This document shows positions 1 through 6,945 of a DNA stretch of 23,189 bases, piece by piece. A program made the position numbers and the translations under genes. Each line of letters starts with the position of its first letter. Position 1 is the stretch's first letter. Source of the stretch: a virus; the IMG/VR virus record IMGVR_UViG_3300025141_012803, positions 1 through 23,189 of that record, one strand, 5' to 3'. The notes under the pieces were generated by a model, which did no database searches, was not told where the DNA came from, and saw nothing but the letters and a program-made list of their open reading frames with translations.

Positions 1-1
1 A

Positions 2-193
2 AATTATGAAATCATGCAACTATATACAAGCACCATATCCTCCCAGGGAGTTAACAAACTTAGATACGCGATTCAGAATGACGGGGTCAATCTAAACCGC
101 ACAAAAATTAGGACTCAACTCCTCAAGGATGGCATTGGTACACTTAACATAGATGAATTAATGCTGATGCTGCGTTCTCATGAAAATAAATGA
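2..193 (+). CDS. C-terminal end of an unknown protein (partial)
   Basis: An open frame runs from the left edge of the window to a TGA at 191-193 and encodes the last 63 residues of a protein whose start lies outside. The visible part has the look of an ordinary soluble protein: mixed polar residues, and a C-terminal segment rich in Leu, Met and Glu ending in RSHENK. I do not recognise a family from this fragment. It lies upstream of the helicase gene on the same strand, separated by 55 bp that hold a plausible promoter, so it is probably the last gene of the preceding transcription unit. Confidence 0.6.
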   Translation, partial: NYEIMQLYTSTISSQGVNKLRYAIQNDGVNLNRTKIRTQLLKDGIGTLNIDELMLMLRSHENK

Positions 194-202
194 GAATAGC
201 CC

Positions 203-230
203 TTCACATTTTCGCCAAATGGGTTATAGT
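203..230 (+). promoter_or_regulatory. Putative sigma70-like promoter for the helicase gene
   Basis: TTCACA (203-208) and TATAGT (225-230) are separated by 16 bp in the gap before the helicase start at 249. The match to consensus is five of six bases in each box. It is the only good candidate in this gap. Confidence 0.5.
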
Positions 231-248
231 AAAGAATAGGGAAATTAA

Positions 249-1754
249 ATGACCGAACAGCAGTTGGATACATTCAGTAAGTTCGGAAAGTCCTTCCAAG
301 AAAAATTAGTAAAGACCATTCTCTTTGACCGCAACTTTGCGAATCAAATGGAGGAAGTCTTAGACACCAGTTATCTCGAATTGAAATACCTTCAGGTCTT
401 CGTTGACCTAATGTTCCAGCACAAAGCTTCATACCCGCACCCAACCTATGAGGCAATGGTTTCAGTAGTGCGGACACAGACTGAAGATTACTCAGATAGT
501 ATTATTAAACAGGTCATCGAGTTCATGGCTCGCATCAAGAGCAATGCCATCGGTGACGACGACGATGAATATGTCAAGGAAAAGTCCCTAGACTTTTGCA
601 AGAAGCAGAAATTAAAAGAAGCCATCCTCAAGTCGGTTGACCTTCTCCAGTCCCAAAGCTTTGACCAGATCCAAAAGGTTATTAACGACGCTATGAACCT
701 TGGGGCAGACAATGATTGTGGCCACGACTGGCACAAGGATGTGCTTGACCGTTTTGAAATGAAAATGCGCAACCCTATTTCCACACACTGGGAAGAGATT
801 GACACTATTACTAAGGGCGGGCTAGGCAAGCGAGAGCTTGGCGTTGTTGTTGCCCCAACCGGCGCTGGTAAATCAATGGCGCTCGCGCACCTTGGGGCAA
901 TGGCAGTAGTCAAGGGCAAGACTGTAGTACATTATACTTTAGAACTAGCCGATACAGTTGTGGGGCAGCGTTACGACTCCTGTATTACGGGCATTGAACT
1001 AAAGAACCTAATGTCGATGAAGGATGCGATCCTTATGGCGGTGGAACACATTCCAGGGAAACTCATTATCAAAGAGTATCCGACCAAGTCAGCATCTACT
1101 CGGACTATTTTGTCCCATCTAGAGAAGCTTAAACAAAAGGGCATCAACGTAGACATGATCATTGTAGACTATGCTGACCTTTTGAGACCAACAGCCTCGG
1201 GGTTTAAAACCCAAGAACTGCGCCACAGTCTTGGGAACACTTACGAAGAACTCCGAGCTATCGGACAAGTCTGGGACATTCCAGTGTGGACAGCTTCTCA
1301 GACCAATCGAAGCGGATTAAACGCCGAAGTCATTACGATGGAAGCCATTAGCGAAGCATTTAATAAGTGCTTTGTTGCAGACTTTATCTGTACAATCTCT
1401 CGTACAGTTGAGGACAAGACTGAAAATAAGGGACGCATGTTTGTGGCCAAGAACCGTAATGGCATTGATGGCATCGTCTACCCAATGGAGTTTGATACTT
1501 CTAGGGTACACTTAAAGGTGTTACCTCCAGACGAGCACTCTACAATCGACGCCGTAGTAATGAAGACCAAGCAAGAGCAGGACGAACACTTGCGCAAGAA
1601 GTACAAAAGGTTCAAACAGGAGCGCACCGAAAAGGCTCAAGCTGCGCAGCAAAAGTCGGAAGATAAAAAAAAACAAGCAACAGAAAACAAGAGCCTTAAG
1701 AACGAGTTACGAAAACTAGCCACAAAGTTAAAAGAGGAGCGAGAAACATCATGA
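249..1754 (+). CDS. DnaB/gp41-like replicative DNA helicase
   Basis: Predicted hexameric RecA-fold helicase that unwinds DNA at the phage fork. The ATPase core starts near residue 180. It shows a Walker A motif APTGAGKS at 202-209, a DnaB-like TLE segment around Glu232 and a Walker B strand ending IIVDYAD at 304-310, followed by ASQTNRSG near 350, which resembles the DnaB H3 region. The first ~170 residues are largely helical-looking and would hold the N-terminal domain and linker, but they do not closely resemble a bacterial DnaB N-domain. The last ~65 residues form a Lys/Glu/Gln-rich, probably coiled or disordered tail. Length (501 aa) fits phage replicative helicases. The ATG follows AGGGAA at a suitable distance. 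The stop overlaps the next start as ATGA, so the RNR gene is coupled. A recombinase-type RecA fold is less likely given the TLE and Walker B context. Confidence 0.9.
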   Translation: MTEQQLDTFSKFGKSFQEKLVKTILFDRNFANQMEEVLDTSYLELKYLQVFVDLMFQHKASYPHPTYEAMVSVVRTQTEDYSDSIIKQVIEFMARIKSNAIGDDDDEYVKEKSLDFCKKQKLKEAILKSVDLLQSQSFDQIQKVINDAMNLGADNDCGHDWHKDVLDRFEMKMRNPISTHWEEIDTITKGGLGKRELGVVVAPTGAGKSMALAHLGAMAVVKGKTVVHYTLELADTVVGQRYDSCITGIELKNLMSMKDAILMAVEHIPGKLIIKEYPTKSASTRTILSHLEKLKQKGINVDMIIVDYADLLRPTASGFKTQELRHSLGNTYEELRAIGQVWDIPVWTASQTNRSGLNAEVITMEAISEAFNKCFVADFICTISRTVEDKTENKGRMFVAKNRNGIDGIVYPMEFDTSRVHLKVLPPDEHSTIDAVVMKTKQEQDEHLRKKYKRFKQERTEKAQAAQQKSEDKKKQATENKSLKNELRKLATKLKEERETS

Positions 1755-3622
1755 ACGAACAAGATGTCTCAACTAAAATCCTATCAGATATTACGGTGTA
1801 TATGAAGTATGCACGATATATCCCCGAGAAGAGTCGCCGCGAAACCTGGGAAGAGCTTGTTGCTCGCAATATGGAAATGCATATGCGCAAATACCCAGAG
1901 CTTAAGAGCGAGATTAAGGACATCTATAGCTTTGTTTATGAGAAGAGGGTGCTCCCCTCCATGCGCTCTATGCAGTTTGCCGGCAAGCCTATCGAGATCT
2001 CACCCAATCGTGTATTCAATTGTGCTTATGCTCCTGTAGATGATTGGCGAGTCTTTGGCGAGGTTATGTTTCTGTTGTTGGGCGGTACAGGCGTCGGCTA
2101 TTCCGTTCAGAAACACCATGTTGAGCAGCTTCCAGAAATAAGAAAACCAAACTCAGAAAGAACTAGAAGATATTTAGTAAACGATAGCATTGAGGGTTGG
2201 GCAGACGCTGTCAAGTATCTCGTTCGGAGCTACTTCTTCGGCGGCTCAAAGCTACGATTTGACTTCAGCGATATCCGCCCAAAAGGTGCTCGCCTTGTAA
2301 CTTCTGGCGGCAAGGCTCCTGGCCCGCAGCCACTACGAGAATGTTTAGTAAAAGTTGAGGGTGTTTTGTCGCACAGACAGGATGGAGATAAGCTCTCCCC
2401 AATCGAGGTTCATGATATAGTTTGTCATATTGCAGATGCAGTCTTGGCCGGCGGCATCCGCCGTGCAGCGCTGATCTCATTATTCTCGGCATGTGACAAT
2501 GAAATGATTGCATGCAAGGCTGGAGACTGGTGGGAACAAAACCCACAACGAGGACGAGCCAATAACTCCGCTGTACTTTTGCGGCACAGAATAACCAAAG
2601 AATTTTTCCTAGACCTATGGAAGCGTGTGGAGGCATCCAATGCTGGCGAGCCTGGCATTTATCTCTCTAACGATAAGGATTGGGGGACTAACCCATGCTG
2701 TGAGATCGGGCTACGACCGTTCCAGTTCTGTAATCTGACCGAGGTAAACGTCAGCAATATTACGGGACAGAAAGATCTTGAAGACCGGGTACGCGCTGCG
2801 GCATTTATAGGAACCCTTCAGGCTGGGTATACTGATTTCCATTATTTGCGTCCAGTTTGGCAAAGGACTACCGAAAAGGACGCCCTTATCGGCGTCTCTA
2901 TGACGGGCATCGCCTCGGGGCGAGTTCTAGAGGACGACATAAGTTTGACGGAGGCCGCCAACGTAGTAAAGGAAGAGAACGCCCGAGTCGCTGCAATCAT
3001 CGGCATCAACAAGGCAGCCCGTACAACCTGCGTAAAACCAGCAGGAACAACGAGTTTGGCCCTTGGGACATCTAGCGGCATCCACGCCTGGCACAACGAC
3101 TATTATATCCGCCGAATTAGAGTTGGCAAAAATGAGCCAATTTATTGGCACCTAGCAATTCACCACCCTGAGTTAATGGAGGACGAGTACTTTCGCCCCC
3201 ATGATACAGCCGTTATCTCTGTGCCACAACGAGCACCAGAGGGAGCAATCATGAGGACAGAAAGCGCCTTCCAGCTTTTGCGGCGAGTAAAGAAAATTAC
3301 TAAAGAGTGGGTCAACCCCGGCAAACGATCTGGGCAAAACGGACACAATGTTTCAGCGACTATCTCATTACACGACAATGAATGGATTGATGCCGGAGAA
3401 TGGATGTGGGACAACAGACATCATTATAATGGACTCAGCGTGTTGCCTCAGAATGGTGGCTCTTATCAGCAGGCACCCTTCGAAGATTGTTCGGAAGAGA
3501 AATACACAGTGATGATGGAAAAGCTAGCCACTGTTGATCTTACCAAGATTGTTGAGGAAGACGACAACACCGACCTCAAGGGTGAGGTAGCCTGTGCTGG
3601 CGGTGCGTGCGAAATAACTTAA
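1751..3622 (+). CDS. nrdJ: Adenosylcobalamin-dependent ribonucleoside-triphosphate reductase (class II, monomeric type)
   Basis: Reduces ribonucleotides to deoxyribonucleotides using a B12 cofactor, without oxygen or a second subunit. The catalytic pattern matches the Lactobacillus leichmannii RTPR type. NCAYA places the first redox cysteine at Cys91. NPCCEI gives Asn314, radical Cys316 and Glu318. FCNLTEVN gives the second redox cysteine at Cys327, exactly 11 residues after Cys316 as in RTPR (408 and 419). The C-terminus carries a CxGGxC pair (Cys615 and Cys620) that would pass reducing power in from thioredoxin or another donor. PAGTTSLALG near residue 430 is another family signature. At 623 aa it is shorter than the ~740 aa RTPR, so inserted regulatory segments are probably missing. 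It starts in an ATGA overlap with the helicase. No thioredoxin-like gene is visible in the window, so the host presumably supplies the reductant. Confidence 0.93.
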   Translation: MNEQDVSTKILSDITVYMKYARYIPEKSRRETWEELVARNMEMHMRKYPELKSEIKDIYSFVYEKRVLPSMRSMQFAGKPIEISPNRVFNCAYAPVDDWRVFGEVMFLLLGGTGVGYSVQKHHVEQLPEIRKPNSERTRRYLVNDSIEGWADAVKYLVRSYFFGGSKLRFDFSDIRPKGARLVTSGGKAPGPQPLRECLVKVEGVLSHRQDGDKLSPIEVHDIVCHIADAVLAGGIRRAALISLFSACDNEMIACKAGDWWEQNPQRGRANNSAVLLRHRITKEFFLDLWKRVEASNAGEPGIYLSNDKDWGTNPCCEIGLRPFQFCNLTEVNVSNITGQKDLEDRVRAAAFIGTLQAGYTDFHYLRPVWQRTTEKDALIGVSMTGIASGRVLEDDISLTEAANVVKEENARVAAIIGINKAARTTCVKPAGTTSLALGTSSGIHAWHNDYYIRRIRVGKNEPIYWHLAIHHPELMEDEYFRPHDTAVISVPQRAPEGAIMRTESAFQLLRRVKKITKEWVNPGKRSGQNGHNVSATISLHDNEWIDAGEWMWDNRHHYNGLSVLPQNGGSYQQAPFEDCSEEKYTVMMEKLATVDLTKIVEEDDNTDLKGEVACAGGACEIT

Positions 3623-3647
3623 AGGGAAACACAAAGTAAGGTAAAAT
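3619..3647 (+). promoter_or_regulatory. Weak putative promoter downstream of the RNR gene
   Basis: A good -10 box, TAAAAT (3642-3647), lies in the 50 bp gap between the RNR gene and the next gene. The best -35 at 17 bp spacing, TTAAAG (3619-3624), is poor and overlaps the RNR stop codon. It may be a phage-specific or weak host-type promoter. Confidence 0.3.
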
Positions 3648-3654
3648 AGAGGGG

Positions 3655-3672
3655 AACGAAGAGGAGTTCGTT
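3655..3672 (+). promoter_or_regulatory. Hairpin presenting the ribosome binding site in its loop
   Basis: AACGAA (3655-3660) and TTCGTT (3667-3672) are perfectly complementary and enclose GAGGAG (3661-3666), the Shine-Dalgarno sequence of the gene that starts at 3673. The 3' arm of the stem abuts the ATG. If the RNA folds this way the SD is exposed in the loop while the spacer is paired. Whether this helps or hinders translation is unknown. Confidence 0.5.
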
Positions 3673-3906
3673 ATGGCTACGTTAAATTTTATTATGCCCC
3701 TAGATTTAAGAGATGGACTTTGTTCCCGCGAAGAGAAGCAGAACAAGGTTAAACATAGTTGGCTACCGTCTGGACAGACTAAGGTAGTTGCCGGCGATCA
3801 AGTAGCATTTGAATGTGTTTGCAAGCACTGCAAGATACGTGAATGGACACAGACTTCTCGCTTTGAATTTAAGATGTTGCAAGACTATTGGAAGGAACTA
3901 CGATGA
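3673..3906 (+). CDS. Small protein with a Cys cluster, unknown function
   Basis: A 77-aa protein of no family I recognise. It has Cys17 and a CVCKHCK segment at 48-54, a spacing that could contribute to a small metal site, though only four cysteines are present and the arrangement is not a classical zinc ribbon. Basic and aromatic residues follow the cluster (IREWTQTSRFEF). A strong GAGGAG ribosome site sits six bases before the ATG, inside the loop of a hairpin. The stop codon overlaps the start of the GroES-like gene as ATGA, so the two are probably co-translated. Confidence 0.75.
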   Translation: MATLNFIMPLDLRDGLCSREEKQNKVKHSWLPSGQTKVVAGDQVAFECVCKHCKIREWTQTSRFEFKMLQDYWKELR

Positions 3907-4154
3907 AACCACTAAATCGCAGACTACTTATAGAAGTCCAAGAGGAGGAGCCACAGCAGGGAGCCTTCTTCGTTCCGGTGGAGGAAAAGGTTGAGGAGTT
4001 TTTAACAGCTACGGTTCTTGCCTGCGCTGATGACTGTTCTATAGACTTGACAGGGAAGACCGTTGTCATCCATTCCTTCGGGAGAGAAGAAGTAGTTGTT
4101 AGAGGAAAGAGATACACTTTTATTGGCGAGAATCACCTGATCTGTGCAGAGTAA
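3903..4154 (+). CDS. GroES/gp31-like co-chaperonin
   Basis: Predicted lid of a chaperonin folding chamber. The 83-aa protein begins KPLNRRLLIEV, close to the KPLxDRVLV start of GroES. A short acidic stretch and GAFFVP follow (20-25), where FFV at 22-24 would be the hydrophobic tripeptide of the mobile loop that docks on GroEL. The remainder alternates beta-strand-like segments (TATVLACADD, KTVVIHSFGREEVVVRGKRYTFIGE) and ends in NHLICAE, like the ENDILAIVE end of GroES. It is a little shorter than the 97-aa bacterial form. I chose ATG 3903 over an upstream ATG at 3888 because 3903 makes an ATGA overlap with the preceding gene and has a GGAAGG site seven bases upstream. Its likely partner is the GroEL at 21568. 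Confidence 0.82.
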   Translation: MKPLNRRLLIEVQEEEPQQGAFFVPVEEKVEEFLTATVLACADDCSIDLTGKTVVIHSFGREEVVVRGKRYTFIGENHLICAE

Positions 4155-4155
4155 G

Positions 4156-4866
4156 ATGAAAAGATATCTAAAAGAGTGGAAGAATTTTGTGATCAAAGAA
4201 TCAGGATTTAACCGCATTAAGAATATATTACAAGGTGACGTCGCCCCGATTGCTACAGTCGGATTTATGACGGGCTGGAACCCTATGGCAAAACAGCTAC
4301 CCTCGAAAGAGAACCGCTTGCTTAATAAAGAGTTGGTAGCATGGCTCCGCGAGCGAGGCTATGGCCCGATCCGTATTCGCGGCAAGTTTGGCAATAGAGA
4401 GCGTTCGATGATTATTCCAAATATTACTAGAGGTGACATGGTTGAGGCTGGGAAATATTTCAACCAAGTGTCTATTATCTGGGGGGAGAAAGAGCCTTCT
4501 AAGAATGATAATAGGTTTGTGTTCCAGTATATTGAGGGAGATAAAACAATCCAGCGCCGGGATGTAGTCTTGTTTGGCGAAGACGTACAAGGACGAGAGG
4601 ACTTCTATTCTCAGGAGCGCCAGTCCGCCGGACGTAAATTTTATATTCCATTTTTTGATGACCAGTACGAGATGGACGAGGGAGAAAAATATACATATGA
4701 TATTCCCCCTCTTACCGAAGAGCAAAGATCTGAACACTCATCACTCTTAGAGGAGATTGACTCTCGTGTTCATCGTTCGCTAGATGATACAAGAACTCAA
4801 AAGTCCCGCTGGCATCATCGCCAGATACTTCGTCTCCGGATGAAGGAGTTAAAGTCTAAGCTATGA
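4156..4866 (+). CDS. DUF3293-like protein
   Basis: The 236-aa protein has GFMTGWNP at residues 36-43 followed by LPSKEN and LNKELVAWLRERGYG, which resembles the 'TAxNP ... SxxEN ... L ... L ... G' signature I associate with DUF3293, a family of unknown function in bacteria and phages. That domain would span about 33-113, ending at YFNQVSIIWGE. The C-terminal half is charged and includes a long helical, Arg/Lys-rich stretch (205-236). The N-terminus (KRYLKEWKNFVIKE) is a short amphipathic basic helix. ATG 4156 is preferred to GTG 4144, which lies inside the GroES-like gene and lacks an SD. The next gene starts in an ATGA overlap. The family match is from memory of its signature and is moderately sure. 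Confidence 0.7.
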   Translation: MKRYLKEWKNFVIKESGFNRIKNILQGDVAPIATVGFMTGWNPMAKQLPSKENRLLNKELVAWLRERGYGPIRIRGKFGNRERSMIIPNITRGDMVEAGKYFNQVSIIWGEKEPSKNDNRFVFQYIEGDKTIQRRDVVLFGEDVQGREDFYSQERQSAGRKFYIPFFDDQYEMDEGEKYTYDIPPLTEEQRSEHSSLLEEIDSRVHRSLDDTRTQKSRWHHRQILRLRMKELKSKL

Positions 4867-5405
4867 AAAAGATACTCAACACATTTAAAAAGACAGTCCT
4901 AAACGAAGCAGAGCTTTCAGACTATAATACCGACGGCAATGTGGCAATCTACCATTACAGCCGTGCCGACGCCGACAACCTAACTATCGATCCAAAATAC
5001 TTCTCAGACAAAGCAAAGAGAAGCAGCTACACAAGAAACGAGTATGAGATCAGCAGTGTCCCGAGGACGTTCTTTTACGTGGATCCGAAACAGCGAGAGA
5101 TTCAAGTAGCGTCCGGCGCAAAGCTATATGGAAGCAGCATACCTTTGAGCAGGATTTATGACCTACGCAAAGATCCCCAGGGATATGTCCAAAAGATTCG
5201 CCACCCAATTTATGGACTACGTAAAGGGATCGAATGGAATGAGTTGCTGGAGTCCATTCGAGAAGATTACGATGGCGTATTCTATGGCGGAAGCTTCGAT
5301 GTAGTGTCTTTGTTTAAGCCACACGACGCCGCCAGAATTCCAGATGAAGAGCGAGCCCAACTTGAGGGCAACGTTGCCCTCAAGTTGCAACTTGGGGGCA
5401 ACTAA
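4863..5405 (+). CDS. Unknown protein with a possible ADP-ribosyltransferase-like fold
   Basis: A 180-aa protein with motifs spaced like some phage ADP-ribosyltransferase-type domains: IYHYSR at 29-34, IDPKYF at 42-47, PRTFFYVDP at 67-75, IYDLRKDP at 98-105 and a final DGVFYGGSFDVVSLFKP near 136-152. The HYS start, an aromatic YFY strand and a closing acidic or hydrophobic strand are what I would expect of the H-Y-E group, but no catalytic Glu is certain, so this is a tentative reading. The gene begins in an ATGA overlap with the preceding gene. Its last 15 codons are built from three copies of a 15-bp word in alternating orientation (5358-5402), giving the tail QLEGNVALKLQLGGN, which does not look like part of the fold. 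Confidence 0.65.
   Translation: MKKILNTFKKTVLNEAELSDYNTDGNVAIYHYSRADADNLTIDPKYFSDKAKRSSYTRNEYEISSVPRTFFYVDPKQREIQVASGAKLYGSSIPLSRIYDLRKDPQGYVQKIRHPIYGLRKGIEWNELLESIREDYDGVFYGGSFDVVSLFKPHDAARIPDEERAQLEGNVALKLQLGGN
5358..5402 (+). repeat. Three 15-bp units: direct, inverted, direct
   Basis: CAACTTGAGGGCAAC (5358-5372) is followed at once by its exact reverse complement GTTGCCCTCAAGTTG (5373-5387) and then by CAACTTGGGGGCAAC (5388-5402), which differs from the first by one base. The first two form a perfect 30-bp palindrome. The third can compete for pairing with the second. The block lies inside the coding sequence and ends at the stop codon, 20 bp before metK. There is no U-run, so it is not a standard terminator. 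Confidence 0.9.
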
Positions 5406-5422
5406 AATTAAAAGGATACATA

Positions 5423-6385
5423 ATGATTAGAACAGCAGAGTGTGTTAGCCCACACCACCCAGACAAAATCTGTGATAGAGTTTCAGACGCTATCTTGGAC
5501 GAGTGTTTGTTTCAAGATCCTAACTCGCGAGTTGCAGTTGAGACAATGGGCGGTCACCGAAAGATTATTATAATGGGCGAGATCACGACCGACGCCGAGG
5601 TAGATTTTGAAAAAGTAGTTCGCAGTGTTTATAACGATATAGATGAAATCTCTGTGAACATTGTTAAGCAAAGCAATTTTATTTCTCAGGGCGTAGATGT
5701 TGGTGGTGCCGGCGACCAAGGAATAATGGTTGGGTATGCATGCAATGAGAACGAATCAATGATTCCTCAAGAGCTTTACTTGGCTCGCCAGTTATGCCGA
5801 CTTCTTTACGAGAAATTTCCTTACGACGGGAAGACTCAGGTTACTCTGGACTCTGGTGAAATATGTGCAGTAGTGGCAAGCTTTCAAAACGCTCCTACCG
5901 TCGAGCTTCGAACAATGATCGAGGCTTGGTTAGATGCGCTAGGAGAGGACGCCTATACTATTGACGTAGAAATTCATGCAAACCCGGCAGGAGACTGGGA
6001 AGTAGGCGGCTTTGACGCAGATACTGGACTTACTGGGCGCAAGCTCGTAGTAGATAACTATGGCCCTAGGGTACCGATCGGCGGCGGTGCCTTTAGCGGC
6101 AAAGACCCATCCAAGGTTGATCGCTCCGCAGCCTATATGGCCCGGCGAGCCGCCGTTGACTATCTTAAAGAACATGACGCTTCCGAGGTGTATGTATACC
6201 TGGCCTATGCAATCGGTCACCCGGCTCCTGTCCAAGCTACTGCAATCGTTGATGGAAGTTCACACGACGTTACTGGCTATGACCTAAGTCCAGCCGGTAT
6301 TGCATCTCTGTTAGAATTGAAGTCACCTAGGTACCGTCAAACAGCCGAGTGGGGACACTTCGGCAATGGTTTTATCTGGGGATGA
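5423..6385 (+). CDS. metK: S-adenosylmethionine synthetase
   Basis: Makes S-adenosylmethionine from methionine and ATP. Recognisable family signatures are VSPHHPDKICDRVSDAIL (8-25, with the ATP-site HPDK at 12-15), the GAGDQGIMVGYA segment (95-106), the P-loop-like GGGAFSGKDPSKVDRS (220-235) and the closing YRQTAEWGHFG, equivalent to the YRKTAAYGHFG end of the E. coli enzyme. At 320 aa it is about 60 residues shorter than typical bacterial MetK; the central region appears trimmed while the catalytic segments remain. AAAGGA precedes the ATG. The product could feed the adenine methylase at 20650 and could also raise the general SAM pool in the infected cell. Confidence 0.93.
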   Translation: MIRTAECVSPHHPDKICDRVSDAILDECLFQDPNSRVAVETMGGHRKIIIMGEITTDAEVDFEKVVRSVYNDIDEISVNIVKQSNFISQGVDVGGAGDQGIMVGYACNENESMIPQELYLARQLCRLLYEKFPYDGKTQVTLDSGEICAVVASFQNAPTVELRTMIEAWLDALGEDAYTIDVEIHANPAGDWEVGGFDADTGLTGRKLVVDNYGPRVPIGGGAFSGKDPSKVDRSAAYMARRAAVDYLKEHDASEVYVYLAYAIGHPAPVQATAIVDGSSHDVTGYDLSPAGIASLLELKSPRYRQTAEWGHFGNGFIWG

Positions 6386-6413
6386 CATCCCCAAGAAACG
6401 AGAAAGTATAATT

Positions 6414-6806
6414 ATGAGCGAAGAGATTAAAGCACAAGAGGGAGACACTGTTCTCGAAGAGAGAACAACGACCTCAGAAGACCTTAAGCCAAAGCCCCCA
6501 GCACACCTTGCTCCCCAGGGTATTAGAACTTTCACCGTTTGCCGTCGATCAGACGAGACAGGAGTCAGCGGCGACGGGATCGTAATCGAGGGGATTGAAC
6601 TGGCCACAGGACAGGCGGTCGTACATTGGTTGTGGCCACGCCCTCGCGGATCGATCGCTATATTCGATTCCTTTTCGGACTTTGTAAAAGTTCACATCGC
6701 CCCCCACCCAAAAAATGGCACAATTATTACTTTTGAGGATGGCGAGCAGCAGTTCTATGGAATGGCTGACCCGACCACCGAAGAAGAAAACAATTCCTCT
6801 GAATAA
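6414..6806 (+). CDS. Conserved hypothetical protein (DETGVSG motif)
   Basis: A 130-aa protein with an acidic N-terminus and a Pro/Lys linker (about 1-35), then a compact domain TFTVCRRSDETGVSGDGIVIEGIEL ending around SFSDFVKVHIAPHPKNGTIITFED. I recall small phage and bacterial proteins with a 'R-x-x-D-x-[TS]-G-V-S-G-x-G-x-V-x-E-G' start, a VxxW strand and an IHG/IHxP end; none has a known function that I can name. The strand pattern suggests a small beta-barrel. I take ATG 6414 as the start rather than ATG 6366, because 6366 lies inside metK and would add 16 residues that overlap it. A strong terminator lies about 50 bp downstream, so this gene probably ends the operon. Confidence 0.78.
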   Translation: MSEEIKAQEGDTVLEERTTTSEDLKPKPPAHLAPQGIRTFTVCRRSDETGVSGDGIVIEGIELATGQAVVHWLWPRPRGSIAIFDSFSDFVKVHIAPHPKNGTIITFEDGEQQFYGMADPTTEEENNSSE

Positions 6807-6816
6807 GCCAGTCACT

Positions 6817-6830
6817 AATTAATGTTAATT
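6817..6830. repeat. Short inverted repeat AATTAA-TG-TTAATT
   Basis: Perfect 6-bp arms with a 2-bp centre lie just after the stop of the preceding gene and upstream of the terminator. A GGGGATCCCC palindrome follows at 6831-6840. They could be protein-binding sites or chance AT-rich symmetry. Confidence 0.35.
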
Positions 6831-6854
6831 GGGGATCCCCACGCGATGGGTGGA

Positions 6855-6887
6855 GAACAGGGCATCGGGAGCCCTGTTCATTTTTTT
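6855..6887 (+). terminator. Rho-independent terminator
   Basis: A perfect 9-bp stem, GAACAGGGC (6855-6863) with GCCCTGTTC (6871-6879), has a 7-nt loop and is followed by a run of seven T (6881-6887). It closes the unit ending with the gene at 6414-6806. The next promoter begins two bases later. Confidence 0.92.
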
Positions 6888-6888
6888 C

Positions 6889-6917
6889 TTGAACTTATAT
6901 GACTTCTAGAGTATAAT
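6889..6917 (+). promoter_or_regulatory. Strong sigma70-type promoter for the DNA polymerase gene
   Basis: TTGAAC (6889-6894) and a perfect TATAAT (6912-6917) are separated by 17 bp, immediately after a terminator. The -10 box overlaps an ATG at 6916 that is in frame with the polymerase. Transcription would begin downstream of that ATG, so translation must start at the later ATG 6946. Confidence 0.85.
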
Positions 6918-6945
6918 GGGGTATACCAAACAAGAAAGGCTGTTA

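Noticed and set aside
488-919. 143-codon open frame on the minus strand
   Set aside because: It is antisense to the helicase ATPase core, whose motifs fix the + strand reading, and its Ser/Thr/Pro-rich product has no recognisable pattern.
2265-2636. 123-codon open frame on the minus strand
   Set aside because: It lies within the ribonucleotide reductase gene, which is confirmed by its catalytic cysteines.
3673-3906. Assignment of the small Cys protein as a zinc-finger regulator
   Set aside because: Only four cysteines with irregular spacing are present, and no helix-turn-helix or known finger pattern can be seen.
4297-4737. 146-codon open frame on the minus strand
   Set aside because: It is antisense to the DUF3293-like gene, which has coupled neighbours on both sides; no ribosome site or promoter supports the minus frame.
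5358-5402. CRISPR-like or terminator reading of the triplet repeat
   Set aside because: The units are adjacent with no spacers and alternate in orientation, and no T run follows the palindrome.
6916-6945. Ten-residue N-terminal extension of the DNA polymerase
   Set aside because: The ATG overlaps the TATAAT box and would not be in the transcript made from this promoter.
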